This document shows, one piece after another, positions 46,071 to 57,074 of a DNA stretch of 64,000 bases. Position 1 is the first letter of the stretch. Each line of letters opens with the position of its first letter. Source of the stretch: Talinum fruticosum. Lineage: Eukaryota > Streptophyta > Magnoliopsida > Caryophyllales > Talinaceae. The position numbers were made by a program, and so were the translations under genes. Below the pieces are notes generated by a model, which was not told where the DNA came from, made no database searches, and saw only the letters and a program-made list of their open reading frames with translations. The DNA lies in the NCBI GenBank assembly GCA_021018815.1, contig JAITYX010000017.1, positions 3,286,001-3,350,000 of the forward strand. Direction: 5' to 3'.

Positions 46071-46702
46071 GTCATGAGGAATCCGACAACTCGAGTTCAT
46101 CTGTTGGGGGCCGAAATAGTAAATCCATTATTTCTAAATTATTATCTGCATCACACTTAACAATTTTGGTTTCGAAACAGTAAACAAAATGTACATTTTT
46201 CTTGTCCCACATTATTATTGTAAATCCATTTCCAATAAATGTTGGTGCTTTTATTGAATTGAAAACGATTATCAAGAAAATGCAGTTAATTCTTCTTACT
46301 TATACGTTATGAAAATAATATATTTTATGAAATGAATATTATAAAATGAAGATAGTACTAAGCAACAATTATTTTTTCTTATTTCCCTTAATCTACTAAC
46401 ACATCTTAATATATGAAATGAAGGTGAATTGTTTAGTTTTATTGGTTTTGCATTATTTTCAGTCTCTCATATTCTATAAAATTTTATTTATTGTTCAGAA
46501 AATAAAAATTTGGTCATATAACGAGATTAGTAGATCTTGTGTGGATCAAGTCTCACTTAAAAGATATTATGAGATGAAAACTTTTATAGTGATTTTAAAT
46601 ACGAAAATTTTTATTTTGATTTTAAATATATAAATGATGACTAATACTTTTTAAATAAATTTAATAAATTATTAGTCATTGTTGAATTAAAATTACTTTA
46701 AT

Positions 46703-47235
46703 AGGTGTGTTTGTTTGAATGGAAAATATTTTCTCGAAAAATTATCATTCTATTTTTTCGGCGTTTGGTAGCATAAGTGGTGGATAAATATTTTCTGGGA
46801 AAAATAATTTCCCTCAATCAAGGGAAAATAAATTTCCTCATTAATTTTCCTATGCCTCAATCAAGGGAAAATAAAATCTTATTAATGGGAGTTTAAGTTC
46901 TAAGCTTCTCTTGTTGTACCACCTTCAATTTCTTTTTCCAAGTTTGTTCTTGTCTTTTTTCTTTTTTTGTTGTAAAGTTCATAGATGATTTTTTTAACAG
47001 TATTTGTTTCTTTTTATTTAATTTCTATTATTTTATACATGAAAAAGTTTGATTATAGGGAGATGTACAAACTTATCAAATTTAGGTGCTTCAACACACA
47101 CACACTACGTGAAAATTATTTTTCTTCCACCAAACAAAGAAAAATATGAATGAAAAATAATTTTCCTTATAAATTCATTTTTCCATAAAAAATAATTTCC
47201 TTAAAACATATTTTCCCCTCAACCAAACACATCCT
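46703..47235. mobile_element. MITE in the HisRS upstream region, 533 bp
   Basis: Left end aggtgtgtttgtttgaatgg; right end reverse-complemented aggatgtgtttggttgaggg, followed in both by gaaaatat: an imperfect terminal inverted repeat of about 28 bp. Interior inverted stretches include two ccctcaatcaagggaaaata-like palindromic words. No coding capacity. The target duplication is not clear. A hAT-like MITE is my guess. It ends about 200 bp before the HisRS start codon. Confidence 0.65.
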
Positions 47236-47438
47236 AAGTTATTAATTATATTCTTTTGTGACGAAAGTTATCAATTATATTATTAAAGTTGAACGAAAAA
47301 TTCGCGGAATTTTCAATTTAATTTTTATTGGCAAGGCAGAGAACCCTAACGCTAAAACCCTCTGCGTTGAGTGTAACAAGATCACGAAGAAGAGAATCGC
47401 CCCCCTCTCTCTCTCTCTGCAAATCAGCTAGAGCAGCC
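47236..47438 (+). promoter_or_regulatory. HisRS proximal promoter and 5' leader
   Basis: About 200 bp between the MITE and the HisRS ATG. It includes a pyrimidine tract (cccccctctctctctctctc, 47400-47419) typical of plant housekeeping leaders. The frame is open through the leader, but the first ATG is at 47439. Confidence 0.5.
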
Positions 47439-50400
47439 ATGGCAGAGAGGCCGCAAATGGCGGTGATTACGATTGGGGGCAAAGGGTCTTCATTGTCCTC
47501 TGCCTCAGTTTTCTCAGTGGCTAACAAGCTAGCTCAGGTACGCATCGATTCTTCCATCCTTGATAAACTATCATCATCGTCAAGCAAGAATTCGTCACCT
47601 TCAGTCAAGTATCGGGTCTCTTTTCCCGAATTCCTAACTCTAGAAGAAAGTAGAGCCTCCCTTACGCTTCTGTTATCCAAGCTGCTTTTCATTTCTAGCT
47701 CAATTCGCGTTGATATCCCTAGTTTGATATGCGAAACCCTAAATTCGGAATTGGGTACTGAATCATCATCCTCTGTTCTAGTCAGTATTGATGTTACTGA
47801 GGAGGAAAAGGGAATCTTAGATGCTTCGTTAATGGCATCTGCAGTGGATGGAATTTGTGCAGTCTTGGACCATGGAGCTTCTTCTTTATCCCCCATTGCT
47901 GAGACAATCGCAGCATTGTCGTGCGAAGCTTCCAATGCCAAGGTTTCTGCCTTTAATTTGGTTGATTCTGGTGATGGTAAATGCTTGAAGGATGAAGCTG
48001 GTGTTGCCAGTGACCTTAAGGTTTTGCTTAATGGCTCCAAATTGACTGGTAAAGTTGAGATTGATGCTGTCTCCCACATCCCCCAACTCTATGGGAGTTT
48101 TAGGGAAGCAATTAGGAATGTCCATGCTAGAGCTAGGGTTGCTTTGAACTCTGGCCTTATCAATGGCGTAAGTGCGATTGGGAAGGCGTGGGAGACCACC
48201 CTTTCCGCTTTGGCGGCAGTCCTTAGAAAATTGGGGGAGGATAGCTTAAGTCGTCTTGACTTGAATGTTGGGTCGATTGGCTGTGAAAGTTTGGGAACCA
48301 GTTTGAGTGGTTTAGTTCAGGAATACATTCCCACTAAGGAGAACTTGCTGTCTGGTTATAAGTTGGCATTAGAAGCTGCTCTTTCTGAGAACTATGTTCA
48401 ATTTGCACACAATGTTAATGAATTGTTTTGCTTGGTAAGAAATGTCATTTCGTGGGAGATGATTACGGCTGTTGTCTCTCTGAGGGAAAGTAAAATACTT
48501 GAGGGCGCCTCAAAGGTAACAGCTAGTGGAGTGGATGCAGGCACAGAAAAAAGAGTGAAAAAAGGAAGAAGATTTTGGGAAAGGGGACAACAGCTATTTT
48601 GCAACTCATCGAAGACAGACTGAAGAGTAGCCAGGTTGACATGGGTGATGAGTCTGCCATAGTAGGAAAGATTGCGGAAAGTTTACGCTCATTATTGGAT
48701 CCAAGGGTTCCTGCCTTTGCTGACTTTTCTGAGAAGATTAAAGAGACTGTAGAAAGCAATGAAAGCAGAAGACTTCCCAAAATTCCAAAGGTGATGATTT
48801 CTCTTGTTTCACATGTTTATTTTTTAAAATTGGATGTGCTTTTCTTATGACTAAATTTGATGAGTTATAATTTCCCGGATTTAATTTATGATTTTCACAA
48901 ATTGCTTTTGTTATCCTTGGATATTGTGTGTACATGCATATGATAAGCAGACATTGTGGATATGCCATGCATGAAATTATGTATGAAGTGAAAACTGCTG
49001 TTATTTCTGGAGTAATAATATGAAAGCATGCATAGTATTAGTAAGGCTTTGAGGATTGTCCCCCCGCCCCCAAAGAAAAAATTTTGACAGGTCTTTTGAA
49101 CCAGAATTCTTTTTCGATTCATTGTTTTCTGCCAGCCAATTCCATTAAATGTCTGAGGTATCGTCCTAAACTCCTAATACAAAGTCCAGCCAAGTTTGTA
49201 TTGTTAAGTTTATAACCTGTAAGCATAAGCATCAGAGTGCCACAAGCAGACATATTGAATTTGCTGTCCATAGGTTGCATAGACAAGCTCCTAATTCAAG
49301 AATTTCCTACATCAGTGGGGTGAATGATTGTTATTATAAAGTGAATGTAGTGATTCTTTCATTTGACCTTGTCTTTGGCTTTCAGACTCCAATGCATTCT
49401 ATTCTGGGCATGCTTGGAGCTGTGGAGCACTAGATTTGTGTCTGATTCTGTAATGCATTCCAGGGTACACGTGATTTTGCCAAGGAGCAGATGACAGTGA
49501 GGGAAAAAGCATTTTCAATAATAACAGAAGTTTTCAAGAGGCATGGTGCAATGGCGTTAGATACTCCTGTTTTCGAATTAAGAGAGACTCTGATGGGAAA
49601 GTATGGAGAAGATTCAAAATTGATCTATGATTTGGCTGATCAGGTGGAGTATATCTAATTAGTGCGTTTTCTTGTTTCAACAGCCAGCCAATTATTTCAG
49701 TCATCATTTCCTTCCTTGGATTGCTTAACTGTTCTCATTATCTATCGGTGCATATGTTCAACCCTCTGTCCTTATCTTGCTAAGAATTTGACTTATTTAA
49801 TTTGGTCCTACTGGATCAGACCTTCACAAGGTATTTTGATATTTGGGAGGGGTTGATCTTGCTGTATCACCATCTACAAATTTTCCTTACACAGTGTCCA
49901 ATCTGACTGTGATTAGTGATTTTCGGTCACTGTTATCGACTTGTGCTTGCATGGAATATGTTAAATATGCCATGCATCTTTCCTTTCAGCAACCATCAGT
50001 TGAGTAAATCTTTAATGTATTTGAAATGAATTTTCTATTTTCCCTGGTTTCTGGTCAGTACATTCAGTATGAATTTTAATTGAAAAGATTAGGTCTTGTT
50101 CATCTTTGTTTACTGATTGTTTTTTTTTCTTTCACTTTTTTTGGGGGATTGTTTTTGGGTTGGCTGATCTCTTTGCAGGGTGGGGAGCTGTGTTCTCTGC
50201 GATACGACTTGACTGTGCCATTTGCTCGATTTGTAGCAATGAATAGTCTTACATCGTTCAAAAGATACCAAATAGCAAAGGTTTACAGAAGGGACAACCC
50301 ATCCAAGGGAAGGTATCGTGAATTTTATCAGTGTGATTTCGACATAGCCGGCCAATTTGATAAAATGGGACCTGACTTTGAGGTTATTAAAATTTTGACT

Positions 50401-53400
50401 GAGCTACTCGATGAACTGAACATTGGTGACTATGAGGTATAGACACTACTTTATATCTTATTTCATCTTATAAGAAATGTATTTTCGTATCTTAGTAGGT
50501 GTTTCCTTTCTTGAAAAATAACTGTATAGGTAAAACTGAATCATCGCAAGCTGCTGGATGGAATGCTAGATATTTGTGGAGTTCCTCCTGAAAAGTTTAG
50601 AACAATCTGTTCTAGTATTGACAAGCTGGACAAGCAATCATTTGAACAAGTGAAAAAGGAGATGGTGAGTTATCTTTTCTACCCTTTCATTTTTGCTTTT
50701 ACTTATATATCCTACAAATTTTAGATGAGCTGTATATCATTTTATTATGGGGCGAACGCTCCCACCTTTTGGATTCCCGGGACTTTTGCTTCAATCCAAT
50801 ATTATCCTCCGAACCAGAAAATTTGTGGCACATCTTTTTGGTCTAGGGCATACCACTTTCCCCGGTTAATCAAAAAGGTTAAGGATCTTGGTGCTGTCTG
50901 TAAGGAGCAATTGTGGTTTGTGTTCACAAAGTGTGTTGTCTGTCCTCTCCTTCATTGGCGATGTAAATTCTTGGGAATTTGTGAGAATAAACTGAGAATT
51001 CTGATTACCTTATTTAAAATTTATTGTGATATTATCAATTCAAGCCTGCAGATGCTACTATAACTGGCCACTTGCCCGCCCATTCACAGGTTGCTTAGGA
51101 GAGACTCCAGGATATGGATTGGGGTTTTGTGTTATTCGGTGAATTTTGTCCTTGAAAGCATTCAGCATGGAATCAAATGAAAGCCATTAAGGAAGCCTGT
51201 AAATTACTGTTTTATAAATAGATGTAATTTAGCTGTTGTTTCTCATATTTCAAAAGAAGAGATGGTTATAGGGCAGACAAGCTGGCTAGGAAGGGTCATA
51301 AATCATGACTGATGGTTCAAGGTGTGAAACTCCCAATTCAAGTCTTTGATTTATTTAATGTGAGATGCATTTGCAAGAAGGGTCTTAATGCTTCTCTTTA
51401 TATATTTCAGAAAATAAATGCCATCAAGTGATGTATGCCTGTATGTTATTGAATTTACGTCACTGTTGCATGACAAACTGCTATGAAACGTTGTTTTCTG
51501 ATTCACATTGTAATGACCATTATTTACCACAATGGTGGTTGTGATCAATTATAGCTGCTGAACGTATAAATCTAATTACATTTCACATATAACTCTGTGC
51601 ACTCTCTTTTGGCTTTGAGAAAACGTTTGAATAATTCATTTCCTTGAAATTAGTGAGAATATTGGTAGAAAAGGGAAATTTTTCCCACAAAACTTTCAGA
51701 AAAATGTTCAAAACCTCTGACTTTTTTATTCTCCAATTTGCATTTGAAAATTGATTTATTCAAACCTTGACAGACATGATCCGCCACATAGCTGTTACTG
51801 CAATCACAAATTCCCTGTTGAGAAGGTTTTGAAAACTGTAGATTTTAAAATTTTTAATTAATTAGCAAAATTGTGGTTTTTGATTTTCAATAAAAGACAG
51901 GAATTTTTGTTGCCTTGTGACTGAAGCTTACCTAGGAGGGTGTTTCATGATCAGTGGTGAATTATGTCTTACGATGTGCAGGTGGAGGAGAAGGGCTTGA
52001 CTTCTGAGGTAGCTGATAGAATAGGCAGTTTTGTGAAGGAAAGGGGATCCCCTCTGGAGCTGCTGTCCAAGCTTAAACAGGATGGCAGTGAATTTCTGAA
52101 GCATGAAGGATCTGCCCTTGCACTGAATGAATTGGAGATTTTATTCAAAGCTCTGGACAAGTCAAAATGCATTGGAAAAATAGTTTTTGACTTGAGTCTG
52201 GCAAGAGGTCTTGACTACTATACTGGGATGATATTTGAAGCTGCCTTTAAAGGGACCATGCAGGTAAACTGTTGATCATCTTATTTAATGTGCTTGTGTT
52301 CCTCACCATCTGGTTTGCCTTAGGCACCTGTGCAAGTCCTTTATATGTCTCTATCTTTGTTTTCAGTTATCTGTGGGCAAAGTTCAACTTGTCTCCTCTG
52401 AAACATTTTGATTTATATGAGAATGAGGTTCTTGTTTCTAGAAAGAAGACATCTTTCTGATACCTGAATTAAAGGGTTATCAGAATGAAGTCAAAAAAGA
52501 CATCTTTTTCCGAACATGTATTTGTCCATTTTTCAGGGCAGCCTGTCTGTAACTACTGGTGAATGCTACTACATTTGGACATCTCCCTCCCCTTTCCCAA
52601 AAAAAAGATGATTCTGGGAAATGGATCTTGTATTTAATTGTCAATGCTCCTCATTTTCCACTATTATTCTGTCATGCCAGCTTCTCTCTTTCTGGAAGCA
52701 GTAATGTGTTATTTTTACCTTCACTTTGCAGGATATTTTGGAATATTTTATCATTTTGCAACTTTTGAGCATTTGTGGTTTCCCGGTTCATGTCCAGATG
52801 ACTCACATGTCTTTTCTGATTGTTTGTGCTGTCAGGTTGGTTCAATTGCTGCAGGTGGACGCTATGACAACCTTATAGGGATGTTCGGCTCTAAGCAGGT
52901 TCCTGCAGTTGGTATTAGCCTGGGAATAGAACGTGTATTTGCTATAATGGAACAGAACCAAAAAGACCAAAACCAGGTAATAATGAACACTTTTACCTTT
53001 TTTTGGAGGTTAAGGCAGTATTTTATTTCATAAAGAATCAGATACACTGTTTTCCATCATCTATTAAAATAGAGCTAGGTCCTTCTTCCACCCACACTAC
53101 TCTTCTAAGTCTCAAAGCTTTGTCAAGAAAAGCGCTGCTTAGGAGAGGAATATTTGAACAGTCTCAAAGAGCTCGGGCAATAACCGTATGATCTGTTTCG
53201 ACCTCCACTCTCCATATCCTTGTGTCCAGTGCAGTTTGCATTCCAAAGACCACAGCAGCAGCAGCTTACATCTCTACATCCCAGCGTGCTTTGACTTGCT
53301 TGCATTCTGACACCATGATTTCCCTTTGGCATTTCGAATAAAGAACCCCCCGCGTCCATGTTGAGCGTGTAATTCCTTCAGCCAGCATGAGTAGCAGCGG

Positions 53401-54092
53401 CCTCCTCAGCTTTATGGTCAAATGATCCTAACAACCTAGTAGAATGTCCCTGACTAAGGAGATAATTAACAAATTCTTCCTGCTCTTGCCCATGCATTTT
53501 TTCAATGGAGAAAGAAGAGAATTTTTGGGGGGGTTGAAAACATTTTTAAAATTCTAGAATCAGCAGATTACCAATCTGATATCACAGTGCCACCTGTTGT
53601 GGATTTTTCTGACTCCCTGTATCTTTGTTTGCCAGCCTTCCGTGAGGTTGTTAATAATGTGGAAAATCTTGTTTCTCAGTTTGCATACAAGGATGCACAC
53701 TAGGAGGAAAGAGTAAAATTTATGTAACCATGTTAGCGTTATGCCTCTGCTGCTGATAATTGTGCGTGTATGTACTGTATGTGACAGGTGATACGAGCCA
53801 ATGAAACTGAGGTCTTGGTAGGTATCATGGGGGATGACTTAAGTCTGGCTGCAGAACTGGTCAGTGAGTTATGGAGCGCCAAAATAAAAGCAGAGTATGT
53901 AATGGTAAAAAGGTTATGAAGATATTTGAACGTGCAGAAGCATCAGGAATCCCTTTTGCAGTAATAGTTGGACAAAATGAACTGAAGGAAGGCAAAGTGA
54001 AGGTGAGAGATGTGAAGACAAGAACAGAGGAGGTAGTCCTTCGAGATAGAATGGTTGAGGAGCTTCTTAAGCGATTGAGGAGTTCATCCTGA
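47439..54092 (+). CDS. Histidine--tRNA ligase, cytosolic-type with long plant N-terminal extension
   Basis: Seven exons: 47439-48790, 49464-49643, 50179-50436, 50530-50664, 51982-52263, 52836-52976, 53788-54092; about 884 residues, close to the Arabidopsis cytosolic enzyme as I recall it. Residues 1-430 are a plant-specific, Ser/Leu-rich extension. The class II core starts at [10 protein letters not shown]. Visible sites: motif 1 region ([16 protein letters not shown]), [17 protein letters not shown], motif 2 ([20 protein letters not shown]), His[11 protein letters not shown], His[10 protein letters not shown], motif 3 [13 protein letters not shown], and a C-terminal anticodon-binding domain. 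It charges tRNA-His. The start [16 protein letters not shown] is the first ATG of the frame. Two single-base losses break the frame: the 6-A run 48547-48552, and near 53898-53912 (AEY...[10 protein letters not shown]). All other exons join in frame. Confidence 0.9.
50665..51981. other. HisRS intron 4 with RNase H-like relic
   Basis: 1.3-kb intron. On the plus strand about 51254-51310 reads [18 protein letters not shown], the C-terminal RNase H (RVT_3) pattern of plant LINE remnants (R..N..AD.LA..G). Preceding text at 51090-51180 may belong to the same relic but has stops. Confidence 0.45.
53040..53520 (-). mobile_element. RNase H-like (LINE-derived) relic in HisRS intron 6
   Basis: On the minus strand, interrupted frames give [20 protein letters not shown], then [13 protein letters not shown], then [20 protein letters not shown], the typical middle and end of the RVT_3 RNase H domain. 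An upstream segment reads [10 protein letters not shown]. It is antisense to HisRS and has stops. A LINE fragment is the best explanation. Confidence 0.6.
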
Positions 54093-54559
54093 ACTGGAAC
54101 AACATACATTGGAGCTTTGCATTAACCACCCTCTCCTCATGTCCCCTTTTAATTTTTTACTCCCTTTTTGAAGTACAAATTTGTGGGGTAACTGAGAATT
54201 GAGTCCGGGTTCAGCCCTCGTATTGCATTCCATTAAATACAACATTTGGGAGGCCTACTTCAATGTAGGTTTTGTTTCTTTCTTTCTTACACCTACAGAG
54301 TTCCTGCTTACCTTTTTTTTTGTACATTTTTTAATTCATCCAAGGAATTTCTTCAGTGTTCAGACTCAGTTTTGCCTAATGTGGTCTAATTAGTAAGAAG
54401 ATTTAACAGTGTATTTGGATTGAAATTAAAGGAAAGGGGAAGGTAACACTCCATATGATATAATTTTAGTTATGTTTGTACAGTATTATGTGTCCTTTTT
54501 CCCCTCTCTTGAAACTTTAAGGGTACTAATTTTTCTGGGTGTCTTTCCGCCAAAGAATA
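54093..54559. other. HisRS 3' region
   Basis: Probable 3' UTR and downstream spacer, T-rich; no further gene. Confidence 0.5.
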
Positions 54560-55186
54560 TATACGTTCAAACACCTACAAAGAATCTATCGTTTAAAGAA
54601 GAGGATCATTGATTGTGGTCTAACGAGACCAAAGAGTACAAGCGCTTGTTGGCTAATCAATGTCTGACGTCTAGACGTATTTCTGGATGATAAGTGTAGG
54701 CTTACTGTTTTCATTTTCGAGATCAACGCCTAACATCCTCATCTTTTCTTTGATCTCAAGAGGAAGTGGAGGAGGTGTGATGTTGGCCTTGCTTGTCTCT
54801 CGGTTGCTGGGTCGGTCTTTCCTCGCTTTCTTCTGCGTCTTCATCGGCAATGCGCCACCAGTAGTAACAGTTCATGCAGATGAAGGACTCTCCCTAGCCC
54901 TCTTTCGAGTGCTGACTTTCCAAACGTTGGTGGGGTTCTTCCTATCCTCAATATGATCATTATTACAAGCAGGATGATGATGATGATTATGGGTACCACT
55001 CCTCTGATCGTCGAGATTATCCTTATGATTATCATTAAGAGCATCATTATGATTCTGGGTACTCCTGAGTTGGCATATTACATTGCCAAAAAGCTTAAAC
55101 ACTTGCTCATTATCATCATGATCTTGATGGAAAATATTAACCCCAAATAATCTCACGCTTGTGCTTCTGCTTTGCATCATGTTCAT
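54560..55186 (-). pseudogene. Probable B3/RLFGV-type transcription factor remnant
   Basis: From the ATG at 55186 the minus strand reads MNMMQSRSTSVRLFGVNIF, containing an RLFGV motif (the repression motif of several plant DNA-binding families), then a His/Asn/Asp-rich stretch, RKRARESPSSA and a TGA. The same frame goes on as KKARKDRPSN, PPLPLEIKEKMRMLGVDL and LIIQKYV, then stop, then TSDID. LP.EI...KM...(I/L)QK.(L/V)..TDV is the look of the B3-like DUF313 group. At least three in-frame stops make it a pseudogene, unless 55186-54872 is a short 104-residue protein. Identification is tentative. Confidence 0.4.
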
Positions 55187-57074
55187 CTTCTCGGTCTCGC
55201 TCGTCTTTCAGGAGTTTGATGAGGGTTTTAGTATAAACAAGTGAAAAGATACGGCTGAATTTATAGAGGGGTAGGATAATCAAAACCTGGGCAACAAGTT
55301 TCTGATTAATGTGAGTTTAAGTCAGTTAATTCTTACTTTTTGGGAAGTAGAGTTTCCTAATTTTATTACAAAATGGATTCTTCAAATCTGATTATTTCTG
55401 GCCGTTGTAATAAATATGCGCTCCATTTTTCTTTCTTTTTTTTTTTTAAGAGTCTAGTTTAATAAGGCTATCTGCGGATAATCGGATTATTTTTGTGAAA
55501 TTTTAATCCAAATTTACAATTAATTTCTTAATATTGATTTTTTTATTTTGTTTCCATTGATTTATGTCCTAAGCGATGTGGAAAAATTGTATCAATGAGT
55601 TTTATGTTGTAATATTTGGTGTTCTTAATCTTACAATTTTGTTAGAACTAAAATAATAAATTGATATCCTAAACAATTTATCGGGCTAAAAATTTAAAAA
55701 ATAGGGTAATAAACTCTTAAATTAGTCACATTTTAGACTACTATTGTATTATTTATGAAATATGAAGAATTTTTTTCATCATATTATTAATATCACAGAG
55801 CAAGTATCAATATTTTTTAATATTCTTATAATCATGACATTGAAGTATAAGTATAAGTGTATTACTTCTTCCATCTTGTAAAAATTATCAAAATTAGTTA
55901 AAGGGCATGTACTTTAAAATCAAGTGTAAGATTCAGAAAAAAATTCAATGATTTTTTTTTAAAAAAAGTAATTGAAATTTATTTTTAGTAATTTATAAAT
56001 ATTAATTTTGCACATATAATTTACTAATATCATCAAATTATAATAAAATAAAGGCTAAATTATATCTTGACCTTGACAAATTTTACAAGGGAATATTAAT
56101 GAATCATTATAATAAATTTTAACCTTTGGAGAAAAATGATTATGAGTGTTAAAAAATGGATATCAGTAATTAACAATTTAACCCCAAATATTCAGATCAG
56201 TTTTTTTGGTTCAATTGTTTAAATTAATCTACTCATTAAACCGACCATCAAACCCATCGATTCCCAATCTGGTTGGTCGGATCCGCTAATTCGGTCTACT
56301 TTTCGTAACATAACTTGCGACAAATGCATTCGACAATATGAATCACTAACTCACGGTGAGTCGCTTAAATATATAATATGTGCTCTACTGGGGAATTAGA
56401 AACACATCTGACAAGTTTCAAACTATAAGTATACAAATCACACATGACATATTAGAGTCTTTTGTGGGTGGAGGGAGCTCCAGCTTGCTTGCTTGCTTGT
56501 GTTAGATATAAAGAGAGGTGAAGGTTTTTTTTTCACACGGATTTTGGGACTTTGGAGTTGGGCTTCATCTCCAGCACTTCACAAGACTACATACATGGGC
56601 TGCTAATATTTTTTTATTCATAAGGAAAATGGATATCGGGCGGGTACAGAGTATGGAGTGTGTGAAGCCTATGCCCGAACCCGTATCCTACTTATATCTA
56701 CATCCATACCTATTTTTTCAAAACCTGCTCCATACTAATTTAGAACCCATTCTTTGGCACCCATTAGAGTTATAAATGGTAGAAACGGGCAAGCCTTCTG
56801 TTACTTAGAAAGTAGCTGAAGCATCTTAGAGTATTCCATTCTGATTTTCAGCGGGATCCAAGTTTGATTCGAGTTTTAAATGAGTACAGGTTTCACTGCA
56901 AGGCTCCCTAAGGCAACTCCGAAATTCCAACAGAATAGATGGTAAACGAACGAGTCTTGCAAAAATTCAATAATAAAAATACACAGGTTTACCGCATGTG
57001 TAGTCTTTTTTCTCTTACAAAATATTACAGTACAAAACTGGAGTGATAAAATTATGAACATTACATACACAAAC
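55187..57074. other. AT-rich intergenic region
   Basis: No gene recognised. 55330-56200 is extremely AT-rich. 56620-56720 has a segment reading (plus) GRVQSMECVKPMPEPVSYLY, without known domain. The last part may hold the 3' UTR of the minus-strand SUN gene. Confidence 0.5.

Larger units (their letters stand above)
43021..46701. other. Intergenic region with a possible orphan exon and LTR relic
   Basis: Mostly AT-rich. Apart from a possible orphan exon (43529-43649) and an LTR-like relic (about 45600-46070) I see no gene. An A run lies at about 45560-45575. Confidence 0.45.

Noticed and set aside
48511..48552. Possible tiny intron explaining the HisRS frame change (gtaaca ... gcag)
   Set aside because: It would be under 45 bp, shorter than functional plant introns, and adding one A in the 6-A run restores the expected EKKSEK..LGKGT text without it.
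51964..52275. Open frame starting upstream of HisRS exon 5
   Set aside because: It is exon 5 read with intron sequence on both sides; the ATG at its start lies in the intron.
54841..55150. Ile/Met-rich frames on both strands (54841-55150)
   Set aside because: Shadows of the His/Asn/Asp codon run (cat/aat/gat) of the RLFGV remnant.
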